Shown here one piece after another: positions 15,681 through 24,859 of a DNA stretch of 64,000 bases (within the stretch, counting starts at the first letter, position 1; the number at the start of each line of letters is the position of its first letter). The stretch comes from an uncultured Gemmatimonadota bacterium (GTDB lineage: Bacteria; Gemmatimonadota; Gemmatimonadetes; Palauibacterales; Palauibacteraceae). The position numbers and the translations under genes were made by a program. Below the pieces are notes generated by a model. That model saw only the letters and a list, made by a program, of their open reading frames with translations. It did not search any database and was not told the origin of the DNA. The stretch is from positions 1 to 64,000 of the forward strand of contig CAJWLK010000012.1 of NCBI GenBank assembly GCA_913043255.1, written 5' to 3'.

Positions 15681-16901
15681 CTACACACTTTCTTCAAGGT
15701 GGGGCTGAACGACTGCTTTAGGATTCTGTTGGCCCAGAGATTCATCATCGCCCCACTTATCCTCTGATATTGCAAGCAATCCCAATTTTTTCACCCGCCC
15801 TGCCCACGTTCCAATTTCATTGAGATCTACCAGTCCGACGACACTTCGGTTTGTGAGGACGAGTAGGCATGGTCCCGCAGTTTCGGCACGTCCCAATACA
15901 TCAGCTAGCGTCTCGTCAGGCCGCGCCGAGTTTTGTTTGGAGATCGGGTCCATTATTTCGACAACTTGCGTGACATCCCTCAAATGCTCTGGAACGACGG
16001 CAACCTTAGCAATATGAATGATGCCGGCTATCTTGCCGCCCATCTCGACGGGATAAGCCAGCTGTCGATTACACATGAAATATTGTGCGATCGCATCATT
16101 AAGAGATGATTCGGCACTCACACAGAGTGGAGTTGTTGTCATGACGCGAGAGATGCGAATTCCTCCTAAAAGCTGCCTGAGCTGAAAATGGCGAAAACTT
16201 GTAGAAGCCGCATTGACGACAAACCACCCAATTAAGATCGACCAAATCCCACCCAAGAGAATACCGCGACTGAGAGCAGTTAACCCGAGTACGATGAGGA
16301 TGCCACCGAAAATTCGGCCTCCCCATGCAGCCCAACGAGTAGCTTGGACAAGATTGCCTGTTACGGCCCACACGATTGACCGAAAGATTCGGCCGCCATC
16401 TAGGGGGAATCCTGGAATCATATTGAACACGGCGAGCACAAAGTTGAGCAGTGCAAGGAATCCGAGCACTGTTACTATGGGGTCTGGGGCCGAGACCACT
16501 TCAGCTCCAAGTCGTGCTATATGAAATATGCCAGCAAGTAGAAGACTTGTAAGAGGCCCCGCTGCGGTAAGCAGGAACTCATCGAATGGATGTCGAGCTT
16601 CCTCGCGCGCCTGAGCGATTCCACCGAAGATGAACAAGGTAATATTGTCTACGGTTATTCCTCGTGTTCGGGCCACCACTGCGTGCCCGAGCTCATGCAA
16701 CAGAACAGATATAAAGAATAACGCGGCCGCCACCGTCCCCATTGCCAGATATGTCGACTGCTTATGGTCAGGGAGTACACGTGGAAACTCTCTCCAAGTA
16801 AAGGTCCACACCACGAGTGCAGCGACAAAAAACCAGGAATAGTCGATTCGTATAGGGAAGCCAAACCAACGGCCAATGGAAAAGCCTCCGACGAGCGGCA
16901 T
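15681..16901 (-). CDS. Site-2 protease (M50) with C-terminal CBS domains
   Basis: An intramembrane metalloprotease of the M50B class. The zinc motif HELGH is at residues 69-73 within a membrane segment, and the third ligand is in NMIPGFPLDGGRIFR (Asp168). About six hydrophobic segments fill residues 1-225. The C-terminal 170 residues form a CBS pair (VMTTTPLCVSAESSLNDAI and LADVLGRAETAGPCLLVLTNRSVVGLVDL), the usual arrangement in SpoIVFB-like and archaeal S2P proteins, where nucleotides may gate activity. The substrate is probably a membrane-bound anti-sigma factor or transcription factor; none is nearby. First gene of the S2P-nth-queG operon. Confidence 0.93.
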   Translation of the reverse strand: MPLVGGFSIGRWFGFPIRIDYSWFFVAALVVWTFTWREFPRVLPDHKQSTYLAMGTVAAALFFISVLLHELGHAVVARTRGITVDNITLFIFGGIAQAREEARHPFDEFLLTAAGPLTSLLLAGIFHIARLGAEVVSAPDPIVTVLGFLALLNFVLAVFNMIPGFPLDGGRIFRSIVWAVTGNLVQATRWAAWGGRIFGGILIVLGLTALSRGILLGGIWSILIGWFVVNAASTSFRHFQLRQLLGGIRISRVMTTTPLCVSAESSLNDAIAQYFMCNRQLAYPVEMGGKIAGIIHIAKVAVVPEHLRDVTQVVEIMDPISKQNSARPDETLADVLGRAETAGPCLLVLTNRSVVGLVDLNEIGTWAGRVKKLGLLAISEDKWGDDESLGQQNPKAVVQPHLEESV

Positions 16902-17016
16902 GTGCTAGAATGCCCTCGTAGGTTGATGAGGAGTGCTGTACGCTAGTGTTTTGACAGTTCCCTCTCCATACAGTCTCCACCAAGGTCGGTGATAGTGCAC
17001 CATTGTTCGACTTTCT

Positions 17017-17535
17017 TTAGGCATCTTTTTTCTTGCCTGCTCCCGAATTCTGGGGAATGGAAGCGACCGACCCATAATCTCCCCGAAAATACAGGAGAGG
17101 CAAATCGTTTCTAGGCTTAGCATGGGCTTCTAAAACCCGCCCGATGAATATCGTGTGATCACCGGCCGTTACGGCTTGTTCGACCGTGCAGTCACAATGT
17201 GCTAGCGCTATATCGATGATGGGTGCGCCTGTTTTGGCGACTGTGGTGTCGAGCCCTTGAAACTTGTCTGGACGGTTGGAAGCAAACCGTCGAGCTAGGC
17301 TCTCTGCACCAACCGCGAGAAAATTGATTGCGAATATGCCTGAGGCGTGAACTGCTCTGTGTGTAGCGGTAGCGTGGTTCATGCACACCATAACGAGTGG
17401 GGGATCGACCGATATTGAACAGACGGCTGTTGCTGTCATGCCACTGGCCTCTTCTTGATCATCCAAGGTTGTAACAAGAACCACTCCTCCCGCGAGATTG
17501 GCCAATGCTCTCTTGAATGCATCCGTGGTTACCAC
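17017..17535 (-). CDS. Flavin reductase family protein (FMN-binding split barrel)
   Basis: A 172-residue member of the flavin reductase-like domain family. LANLAGGVVLVTTLDD, then GMTATAVCSISVDPPLVMVCMN, SGIFAINFLAVGAESLARRFA and HCDCTVEQAVTAGDHTIFIGRVLEA follow the family order. Such proteins reduce FMN or FAD with NAD(P)H, often to feed a two-component monooxygenase; no monooxygenase lies beside it. The GTG at 17535 is preceded by GGAGG at a good distance. It lies 80 bases downstream of the Na+-dependent transporter gene on the same strand. The C-terminus is lysine-rich. Confidence 0.9.
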   Translation of the reverse strand: MVTTDAFKRALANLAGGVVLVTTLDDQEEASGMTATAVCSISVDPPLVMVCMNHATATHRAVHASGIFAINFLAVGAESLARRFASNRPDKFQGLDTTVAKTGAPIIDIALAHCDCTVEQAVTAGDHTIFIGRVLEAHAKPRNDLPLLYFRGDYGSVASIPQNSGAGKKKDA

Positions 17536-17615
17536 GACTAAAGATTCCTCCGTTCTCTCGCTTTTCTCATAGTTCTTATATTGGCTCTACATAACATCAT
17601 AAGAATTTCTATCAA

Positions 17616-19097
17616 TCAGGTGTCAGAACTGGTATTCCCTGCTGCATGAAAGGCAAGCCAGCGGTTTAGTCCGACAAACGCTGTAATAGCTATGCTCCAT
17701 TGAATCAAAACCGTGCCAACGTTGAACTCCGAAATCAGCGTGAATGTAGCACGCAAATCTTCGAGGTTGACGGCTTGCCATAGCCACCAGGCGGTGATCA
17801 CGATGGCTTGAATAGCGACCAATCGGATTACAGTGTTGAACCACCGTCCTATGACGATGTCGTTGCCCTCTCTGTTGATCAATGTCGAGCGAAACTTTTC
17901 AACTCCATGTCGCATCACGAGAATCGCAAAAAAGAGACCACTCACCATAAGACCAACGCCCCATACCCAGTCCTGATTCCGGAACACCTCAATCCAAATT
18001 GCCGAAGGTAAACCGAGCCCGAATCCGAGTGCGCCCACTACTAAAATCGCCTTCTGGCGCGCGATGCCCGCGTCGGTCAGTACTCTCGCCGCAAGTTCAA
18101 TCATTGCGATCAGGCTGCTCCAAGCTGCGAATACCAGCGCGAGGAAAAACAGAACCATAAACGCCGAACCGCCTGGCATAAGCCCGAAGAGTTGTGGAAC
18201 CCATATGAATGTGAGTCCCTCATTGTCAGCGTTAACTATCTCGTTTGCAGCGTTAGGTAAAATTGCGAATACGGTGCACAGCACCATGATCCCTGCAAGC
18301 AACGAGACTGAGTTGTTCCCGAACCCTAGCATAAACGCGTTTAGCGTTGTGTCTTCGCGTTTCTTTATGTAAACGGCGTAGGCTGTGATAAGTCCCCAAC
18401 CTGCGCCAGTATCCCATGCGTTTTGTGTAAGTGCTTGTAGCCAGATGTCGGCGTTAGTCAGGTCACTCCAGTTTGGCGTAAAGAGAAAAGCTAGGCCCGC
18501 CTCGGCTCCTTCCAGTGTAACCGCACGGATCGTAAGTGCGACAACTAATATTAGGAGACTAGGGATAAGGACACGTGCAGCTCGTTCAATTCCCCGGACC
18601 CCTCGAAGAACAACAAGCACGGCCAACGCAATCGCAATCGCATGAGTCACGACGGGCCAAGGTGAGCCAATGAACCCATCCCAGAATTGTTGTGGCCCCA
18701 CACACCCAACTGCACCGGTGTCACATGCTTCAGTTGGGACAGTTCCAGTGATTGCTCCGAACAGATAGCGCAGTGTCCAACCCATGACTACCGAGTAGTA
18801 GAACATGATCGCAGTCGAGACGAATGCGACCCAGGCGCCCATCCAAGCAGTCCCACGACCAGCGAGTTTTGCAAAAGCTCCGATGGGGCCAGATCGAGAT
18901 GTTTTTCCAGCAGCAAACTCGACGAGAATTAGAGGTATGGACCAGAGAAGAAGGAACACAAGCCAGGCAACAAGGAAGGAACCGCCACCGTTTGACGCTG
19001 CGATTCGTGGGAATCGCCAGATATTTCCTGTCCCGACGGCCATGCCGAGCATAACGAGCATCATTGTTATTCGAGAGCTGAAAACAGGCTTAGTCAT
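17616..19097 (-). CDS. Sodium-dependent transporter, neurotransmitter:sodium symporter (NSS/SNF) family
   Basis: A 493-residue inner-membrane symporter with about 12 membrane helices. The first carries the sodium-site motif LGMAVGTGNIWRFPRIAASNGGGSF, and later helices include TQNAWDTGAGWGLITAYAVYIKK and FGNNSVSLLAG, which are family hallmarks. Substrates are normally amino acids. Members that work as amino-acid carriers in bacteria often need a tiny MetS-type subunit encoded next to them. None follows here, but a MetS-like gene exists at 44775. The start overlaps the alpha/beta hydrolase stop by four bases, so it is the third gene of a coupled operon. Confidence 0.94.
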   Translation of the reverse strand: MTKPVFSSRITMMLVMLGMAVGTGNIWRFPRIAASNGGGSFLVAWLVFLLLWSIPLILVEFAAGKTSRSGPIGAFAKLAGRGTAWMGAWVAFVSTAIMFYYSVVMGWTLRYLFGAITGTVPTEACDTGAVGCVGPQQFWDGFIGSPWPVVTHAIAIALAVLVVLRGVRGIERAARVLIPSLLILVVALTIRAVTLEGAEAGLAFLFTPNWSDLTNADIWLQALTQNAWDTGAGWGLITAYAVYIKKREDTTLNAFMLGFGNNSVSLLAGIMVLCTVFAILPNAANEIVNADNEGLTFIWVPQLFGLMPGGSAFMVLFFLALVFAAWSSLIAMIELAARVLTDAGIARQKAILVVGALGFGLGLPSAIWIEVFRNQDWVWGVGLMVSGLFFAILVMRHGVEKFRSTLINREGNDIVIGRWFNTVIRLVAIQAIVITAWWLWQAVNLEDLRATFTLISEFNVGTVLIQWSIAITAFVGLNRWLAFHAAGNTSSDT

Positions 19098-20122
19098 CCG
19101 CCATCTCCGTGAGAGTTACCCTTGCGATTTGGGTCATCTTCGGTACGTGAGGTTTGTGCTTCAAGGGGCATATGTGATCGATCAGAAAGATCACCTAGCC
19201 AAGCTTCGAGTGCCTGATTGAACGCGCCGGGACGAGAGATATGGGAGCAATGTCCAGTTTCGGGGATTAATATGTACTTGGCATCGGGTAATGCATCTGT
19301 AATCTCAATTGCCCAACTCACCGGACAATACACATCGCGCGGACCCTTTACTACGAGAGCCGGGGCTTTGATATCATTCAAAGCTGGTCTCAGGTCTAGG
19401 CCTTTCAGGTGATCAACCCGCCGATCTGATACTCTGGGTGGAACGGTTCGTGGGCCTGTGAATAGCGCGTAATCGATCAGCGCTTCGCGACCGGAGGAGT
19501 CATCAAAAACCCAAAGTCCGAGTCGGCTCCAGAAACGTGCCATTCTGCGACTTACTCCTGTGGGCAGATACCGAGTGGTCAACATCGCCAGAGGGGTGAG
19601 GATTGTGCGGTTAAACCCGACGTGGTCGTAAGAAATTTTGGCTAGCGGGTTACAGAGTACTAGGCCACGGATTCGTTCTGGGAAGCGCGTTGCAAAGCGG
19701 ATTGCGATTGCACTTCCTAAGCTTTGTCCAATTACTACTGCGTGTGTGATTTTCAGATCATTCAACAGTTCTTCGAGATCTTCGACAAAGCGATCGAAGT
19801 TGGCGCCTACCGGGAAAGTTTCCCGCATGTCAGCGCAAATCACGCGGTAACTTTGAGCAAATCGGGGGAGTTGGTATTGAAACGTTTCCTTGGGTCCATC
19901 CGCCCCAGGAATCCAGACTAGGACGTCTCCTGTCCCAACGTCGACGTATTCTATCTCTTCTCCGTCGCTATACTCGAATCGTTTCACTGGTAACGGTGTG
20001 CCCGACGAGTGCCGGATTTTTGGTCTCACGAGTGCATTGTTTCGACGCTTTATGGATCGCACATATGCTGCTCCTGCAACCCCCGCAACTACGCCGAATG
20101 CAAATTTCTTCAACCCGGCCAT
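19094..20122 (-). CDS. Membrane-anchored alpha/beta hydrolase
   Basis: A 342-residue protein with an N-terminal hydrophobic anchor (residues 6-22) and an alpha/beta hydrolase fold. The oxyanion region is DVLVWIPGADGPKETFQYQL, the nucleophile elbow GQSLGSAIAIRFA, and the acid and His lie in VKGPRDVYCPVSWAIEI and PETGHCSHISRPGAF. It overlaps the upstream pseudo-peptidase gene by 13 bases and the downstream transporter gene by four bases, a tight three-gene operon. A function linked to a transported amide or ester is an inference from this context only. Confidence 0.85.
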   Translation of the reverse strand: MAGLKKFAFGVVAGVAGAAYVRSIKRRNNALVRPKIRHSSGTPLPVKRFEYSDGEEIEYVDVGTGDVLVWIPGADGPKETFQYQLPRFAQSYRVICADMRETFPVGANFDRFVEDLEELLNDLKITHAVVIGQSLGSAIAIRFATRFPERIRGLVLCNPLAKISYDHVGFNRTILTPLAMLTTRYLPTGVSRRMARFWSRLGLWVFDDSSGREALIDYALFTGPRTVPPRVSDRRVDHLKGLDLRPALNDIKAPALVVKGPRDVYCPVSWAIEITDALPDAKYILIPETGHCSHISRPGAFNQALEAWLGDLSDRSHMPLEAQTSRTEDDPNRKGNSHGDGG

Positions 20123-21603
20123 TTGTCGATCTGTCTTAGAAGTGGTCCCAGAGTGAGATTCTGACCCCCCAGCTGTTGAGCCAGTTGTGTGGCATCGTCA
20201 CGTTGACCGGCCGAAAAAATTTCCTTTAAAAACTTTCCGGCCGCGGGATCATGGTACCAATCTTGTCCGAAGCGGTCGTTCAGGCTGTCAAGCATTACAG
20301 CACTCAACATCCGCCCCCGGATCTGTTGTGCTGCCGAAAAACCTCGGTTTATATCTTCAATGTATGTTACAGGGTGATAGTGAAAGCCGGTCGTTTCGCT
20401 AAGGATCTCCCCGTATCGCCCAGCTAGATCTCCAGGGTTTTCAGAGGTGGCCAACTCCATCTCCCATAGAAATTGTGCTGCCTGCTGTCTAATGCGATAC
20501 AACTGAAGAAAACTCGCCAGCGACATGTACTCATCAAGAGCTGTAGTAGAGAGTCCCGTTATTGATTCGATCCACGCCCGATCTAAGGTCAAGGACTCAA
20601 AGAGATACGCAAAACTGTCGGTGACAGCGGTGTCTCCGAGGTTACGCTCTTCCCATTCTAAGTCAGGTGACGTATAAGCGAAGTGGAGTGCATGTCCTAT
20701 CTCGTAGAGCAGTGAGCGTACATCTACCCACCCGCCGACAGGAAAGATTACTGCCACGATATTCCCGGGAATTTGGAGTCCGGAGCAAAACGACTGCACT
20801 CGTTTAAAGCGTCGACGATCAAGATCGATTCGAACCGTGCCGTCGTACGGAAGTGGGAGCTTCATCTTCTCAAGGTCTCTTCGCAATCCAGTGAGAACTG
20901 GGCTGATTGCGAACGGCTGTGCGAGCCAGCGCATACCGATCAACCATTGGGCATCGGCACGAGTCGCTGGTTCAGTCTGCACTTCAATTCGGTCGTTAAC
21001 CTCGTGCTGGAACATTTGGCGATAGGCTGAATCGGTATGGTTCAAGAGATCGTGGGCGTGTTGTTTGATCCCACGCAGGTTAAGGCCAGTGAGGCGCTCC
21101 CAAGATGCGATGTAGCTGCCCAGGCCGAGTTGACCTACGGCCTCCCGTTCACGATGAAGAATGTCAAGTCGGAGTGCCGTGGCCTCTTCCGCTCGTCTAT
21201 CACGAACGGACTCCCAGGCAAGGCGTTTACTACGTTGATCCGTACGCATAATGGTGGCTGACACTCTTTGGAGCGGGATTTCGCGGTCGGCCAGCGAAAT
21301 GGTTTGTACGGATTCCCAGGAGTAGAGCTCATCTTCGAGAGGGGCAAGTTGTGCTTCTATACGCTGGCACCCCACCCAGTTGAAAAGTGCCGTCAAGCGA
21401 CGCCGTTCATCCCAACTTGCGGCTGCTAAACGACGTTGAATCGCAGGTAACACTCCAGGGGCGAGGAGGAACTGGTGTTGTTTATAAAGTTTTTCAGATG
21501 GGAGTCGCTCTTTAAGCCCTGCTTGTGAGGAGTACCGTTCGAAAGCGATCGCCCTTTTGAGTTCTTTGGCGCGATCACGTATTTCCGTAATGCTAAACGG
21601 CAT
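20110..21603 (-). CDS. M3-like metallopeptidase homologue with altered zinc site
   Basis: A helical 497-residue protein with the layout of M2/M3-type peptidases: a long helical N-terminus, then the substrate/zinc region at residues 285-340 (PVGGWVDVRSLLYEIGHALHFAYTSP is split over this span), then GDTAVTDSFAYLFESL. In active relatives the motif is His-Glu-X-X-His with a downstream Glu in a VTEGFAFLFEHL-like helix. Here the first His is Tyr300 (codon TAC) and the Glu position is Asp329. Two of three zinc ligands are therefore changed and peptidase activity is doubtful. The start at 21603 is an ATG. It opens the operon with the alpha/beta hydrolase and the NSS transporter. Confidence 0.75.
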   Translation of the reverse strand: MPFSITEIRDRAKELKRAIAFERYSSQAGLKERLPSEKLYKQHQFLLAPGVLPAIQRRLAAASWDERRRLTALFNWVGCQRIEAQLAPLEDELYSWESVQTISLADREIPLQRVSATIMRTDQRSKRLAWESVRDRRAEEATALRLDILHREREAVGQLGLGSYIASWERLTGLNLRGIKQHAHDLLNHTDSAYRQMFQHEVNDRIEVQTEPATRADAQWLIGMRWLAQPFAISPVLTGLRRDLEKMKLPLPYDGTVRIDLDRRRFKRVQSFCSGLQIPGNIVAVIFPVGGWVDVRSLLYEIGHALHFAYTSPDLEWEERNLGDTAVTDSFAYLFESLTLDRAWIESITGLSTTALDEYMSLASFLQLYRIRQQAAQFLWEMELATSENPGDLAGRYGEILSETTGFHYHPVTYIEDINRGFSAAQQIRGRMLSAVMLDSLNDRFGQDWYHDPAAGKFLKEIFSAGQRDDATQLAQQLGGQNLTLGPLLRQIDKWPG

Positions 21604-21646
21604 GATCCCTACCGCGCCTAAAGTTTAAGTGAACTGGGGTATAAAT

Positions 21647-21670
21647 CCTCACGACGTTTCAAGCGTGAGG
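21647..21670 (-). repeat. Stem-loop over the 3' end of glyS
   Basis: A perfect 7-bp inverted repeat (CCTCACG at 21647, CGTGAGG at 21664) with a 10-base loop spans the glyS stop codon at 21659-21661. No T run follows on the minus strand, so it is at most a weak terminator or an mRNA 3'-end structure. Confidence 0.35.
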
Positions 21671-23035
21671 GTCCGTCGCATGGATAGCCTCATGCAGATA
21701 TTGAGAGACTTGTGACAACGGGACCCGTGTTTGATCTAGGGTGTCACGGTTGCGTACGGTGACCATTTGGTCTTCCCCAGTCTGTCCATCGACAGTGATA
21801 CAAAACGGGGTGCCTGTCTCATCTTGCCGGCGGTATCGTCGACCGATTGATCCGGCAGCATCGTAGAAAATATTGAACTTTCCACGAAGATCTTCTGCGA
21901 GCTTCTCGGCGATTTCAGGCATGCCATCCTTTTTGACGAGAGGAAAAACTGCCGCTTGAATAGGTGCCAAAGATGGTTTAAGTCGCAGCACCACTCGAGT
22001 CGAATTCTCAACCTCTTCCTCATCATACGCGTCAGCCAGAACGACAAGTAGTGCACGGCTCAATCCGATGGACGTCTCTACGACGTATGGGGTATAACGT
22101 TCGTTTGCAGGTTGGTCGAAATATTCGAGTTTTTTGCCTGAGTGTTCCTGGTGGCTGCGAAGGTCATAATCAGTCCGGTTATGAATTCCTTCGAACTCCT
22201 GCCAACCAAACGGAAACTGATATTCGATGTCAGAGGCATCTTTACAGTAGTGTGCCAATTCATCGGAGCCGTGTTTTTGAAGTCGAAGTCGTTCATTGCT
22301 AATACCTAGTGAACGAGCCCAGTCCAAACGCCGCTCTTTCCAAGTCTCAAACCACTCATCCTCAGTTCCTGGTTTCACGAAAAACTGCATTTCCATCTGT
22401 TCGAACTCACGAGTGCGAAAGATGAAGTTCCCCGGTGTGATCTCGTTACGAAATGCCTTCCCTATCTGGGCAATCCCAAACGGAACCTTCTGACGTGCGC
22501 TTTCCTGTACGTTTTTGAAATTGACGAAAATCCCTTGAGCCGTTTCTGGTCGAAGGTAAACAGTGGCCGATTCTTCTTCGACGGGGCCCATAAACGTTTT
22601 GAACATGAGATTAAACTGGCGTGGGTCAGTGAACTCGCCCGTGGTACCACATACGGGGCACTGTTGATCGGTTGGGTTTTCTGCCTCAATCTCAGGAAGT
22701 TCATCGACACGAAAACGACGGTGGCAGTTACGGCACTCTACCAATGGGTCTGTAAATGCGCCGACGTGCCCACTTGCCACCCAAACCTCTGGGTTCATGA
22801 GGATGCCAGCGTCAAGCCCGACAATGTTGTTGTGGCGAAAAACCATATCCCGCCACCATACTTGTTGGATGTTGTTCTTGAGTTCAATTCCGAGGGGTCC
22901 GTAATCGTAGACAGACCCCACGCCGCCATAAATTTCGGACGATTGAAAGATGAAGCCGCGGCGTTTACATAACGACACGAGCTTATCCATAAGATCGGGT
23001 GCGTGGCCGGAGTCAGTGGTTGATTCGGGAGTCAT
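21659..23035 (-). CDS. glyS: Glycyl-tRNA synthetase, single-chain dimeric type
   Basis: Charges tRNA-Gly. The 458-residue protein is the alpha2-type class II enzyme (eukaryote/archaea/Gram-positive-like), not the alpha2beta2 GlyQ-GlyS type. Class II motifs include RRGFIFQSSEIYGGVGSVYDYGPLG at the start (split here: residues 25-49), FRNEITPGNFIFRTREFEQME as motif 2, and SIGLSRALLVVLADAY as motif 3. A four-Cys zinc knuckle (CRNCHRRF...CPVCG) is present. The C-terminal anticodon-binding domain ends at 21659. ATG 23035 is the first start and is well placed. It is transcribed alone, after a hairpin terminator from the amidohydrolase operon. Confidence 0.97.
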   Translation of the reverse strand: MTPESTTDSGHAPDLMDKLVSLCKRRGFIFQSSEIYGGVGSVYDYGPLGIELKNNIQQVWWRDMVFRHNNIVGLDAGILMNPEVWVASGHVGAFTDPLVECRNCHRRFRVDELPEIEAENPTDQQCPVCGTTGEFTDPRQFNLMFKTFMGPVEEESATVYLRPETAQGIFVNFKNVQESARQKVPFGIAQIGKAFRNEITPGNFIFRTREFEQMEMQFFVKPGTEDEWFETWKERRLDWARSLGISNERLRLQKHGSDELAHYCKDASDIEYQFPFGWQEFEGIHNRTDYDLRSHQEHSGKKLEYFDQPANERYTPYVVETSIGLSRALLVVLADAYDEEEVENSTRVVLRLKPSLAPIQAAVFPLVKKDGMPEIAEKLAEDLRGKFNIFYDAAGSIGRRYRRQDETGTPFCITVDGQTGEDQMVTVRNRDTLDQTRVPLSQVSQYLHEAIHATDPHA

Positions 23036-23058
23036 AGAGGCCGAAAGGCTATAGATGC

Positions 23059-23087
23059 AAAGACCGGAACCGCTCTAAGTTCCGGTC
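23059..23087 (-). terminator. Hairpin terminator between amidohydrolase operon and glyS
   Basis: On the minus strand a perfect 9-bp stem GACCGGAAC/GTTCCGGTC (23087-23079 and 23070-23062) with an 8-base loop is followed by TTTGC. It lies about 115 bases after the amidohydrolase stop and 24 bases before the glyS start. The T run is short, so an attenuator in the glyS leader is the alternative. I do not see T-box consensus elements. Confidence 0.5.
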
Positions 23088-23200
23088 ACGGAACGCAACG
23101 ATAGCCGGGCGTTGTGATGACCGGCAAGCAAAGAGCCTTAGTTTGTTGGCCAGCATAGTTCACAAGTCACATGAAAGTGCACTGTCGAAAACGGTCAACT

Positions 23201-24859
23201 TTAGTTGGGATTGGTCTCCAGCCGAATGCGCGCAGGGCCTTTCAGAACATGGCCAGGTTTAGCCCCCGTGACTGACCCTTCGTGGATCACCGGCACGCCA
23301 TTGACGATTACATGGTGTATACCAACGGAGTAGCGGTGGGGGTCCACATAGTCAGCACGGTCAGCAATTTGATCTGCATCAAAGATTGTAATGTCTGCAA
23401 ACATTCCTTCCGCGATTCGACCTCGCTCGTGCTGGCCAATCTCATCAGCCGAAAGCGACGTCATCTTTCGGATTGCTTCTTCAAGCGTCAACACGTTCAA
23501 ATCGCGAACATATCGGCCCAAGATTCGAGGGAAGGTTCCATAACTACGTGGGTGTGGAAAACCGATACCGTATCCGACTGGGTCACCATCGGTCTCAAAC
23601 ATTGCGAACGGGTGTTGCATGATCCGTGTGACGTCTGTTTCATCCATAAAGTGATAGATAGCGCTAAATCCTCCAGCGAGCTGGAGTTCAATGGCGAGTT
23701 GAACTCCCGTTTTATCGTTATTAGGAAGCCCTCGGTCTGCAGCGAGATCAGACATCCTCTTTCCGTCGTACTCAGGGAAAGCACGGAGGCGACGGAACTG
23801 AATACGTGACAGGTCGCCTCCCGTCCAATCACGGTGCATCCAATCCTCCGTCTCCTTCTCAACTCGTGACCGGGTTGTCGGATCTGTGACGCGTACACGG
23901 AAAGAGTCTTGGCCACCAGCCAGGACCCACTGTGGGAAGAGAACGCTTGAACCGGCACTTCCTGCCATATAGGGATAGAGATCAACCTTAACATCAATTC
24001 CGCGAGCGCGCGCGGAATCCACGAGAGCCAGTGATTGGACAGTCTGCCCCCAGTTGTCCACGCCCATAGCCTTAAAGTGGTTGATGTGAACGGGCATATC
24101 GGCTTCGGTTCCAACCCGGATCGCCTCGCGGACCGCGGGAAGAAGCTGTCGTGCCTCATCTCGCATGTGAGTGTAGTAGATACCGCCGTACTCAGAAGCG
24201 ACCTTGGCGAGTTCGATGACTTCCTCTGTCTCGGCATAGTTGGCGGGTACGTAGAGGAGACCTGTGGAGAGCCCGAGCGCACCATCTTCCATGGTACTTC
24301 GAACGTAGTCTTTCATCTTTTCGAGTTCTTCAGGGGTCGGTGCACGGTCCGCCATTCCTAGGACCTGTTTCCGGGTCCAGCTATGTCCTGCAAAAAATCC
24401 GATGTTGGGTGCTACTTGGAGTGTTGCCACGTATTCACTGAGCGGCCACGGTTGATCGCCACTGTGAAGTGAGGGCAGAATTGTTGTAATGCCTTGGCGG
24501 ATGAAATTCTCGGCGAGCGGACGTCGGTGGACCTCGTTCTGCACATGATTATGGTGGTCAATAAACCCGGGTGAGACGATCAGTCCGGAGGCATCGATGA
24601 CCTCAAGAGCACTGATCGAGAGGTCGTCGGTGTATGAGATTTCCACAATACGCCCATTTCGGATTCCCACGTCGCCGTGAAACCTGTCCGCCCCGGTGCC
24701 ATCGATGATAGTACCGCCCGTGATGACCAAATCGAACTTGGTGGCTCCGGTCACATTCGGGATAGCATTGTCACCTGAACGAGGTGAAGGGTCGGACCTG
24801 CACGCAAGCATGCCGATCATCAAAACTGTGAAGACTCTCAAAGATCTTTGCATGTTCAC
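23201..24859 (-). CDS. N-acyl-D-amino-acid deacylase (D-aminoacylase) family lipoprotein
   Basis: A metal-dependent amidohydrolase of 552 residues. The signal peptide ends in a lipobox (IGMLAC, near residue 20). The catalytic core has VSPGFIDHHNH (metal-binding HxH), later YYTHMRDE and INHFKAMG, and the C-terminal GTFPRILGRYVRD and RGRIAEGMFADITIFD segments typical of D-aminoacylases. The family frees D-amino acids from N-acyl forms, and here the enzyme would act at the outer face of a membrane. Its GTG start overlaps the TGA of the upstream amidohydrolase by four bases (GTGA); an ATG at 24853 is the alternative. Another relative lies at 35491. Confidence 0.9.
   Translation of the reverse strand: MNMQRSLRVFTVLMIGMLACRSDPSPRSGDNAIPNVTGATKFDLVITGGTIIDGTGADRFHGDVGIRNGRIVEISYTDDLSISALEVIDASGLIVSPGFIDHHNHVQNEVHRRPLAENFIRQGITTILPSLHSGDQPWPLSEYVATLQVAPNIGFFAGHSWTRKQVLGMADRAPTPEELEKMKDYVRSTMEDGALGLSTGLLYVPANYAETEEVIELAKVASEYGGIYYTHMRDEARQLLPAVREAIRVGTEADMPVHINHFKAMGVDNWGQTVQSLALVDSARARGIDVKVDLYPYMAGSAGSSVLFPQWVLAGGQDSFRVRVTDPTTRSRVEKETEDWMHRDWTGGDLSRIQFRRLRAFPEYDGKRMSDLAADRGLPNNDKTGVQLAIELQLAGGFSAIYHFMDETDVTRIMQHPFAMFETDGDPVGYGIGFPHPRSYGTFPRILGRYVRDLNVLTLEEAIRKMTSLSADEIGQHERGRIAEGMFADITIFDADQIADRADYVDPHRYSVGIHHVIVNGVPVIHEGSVTGAKPGHVLKGPARIRLETNPN

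Noticed and set aside
23036-23200. T-box riboswitch in front of glyS
   Set aside because: There is a hairpin, but I find no AGGGTGGNACCGCG-type element and no specifier loop. A terminator of the upstream operon is simpler.
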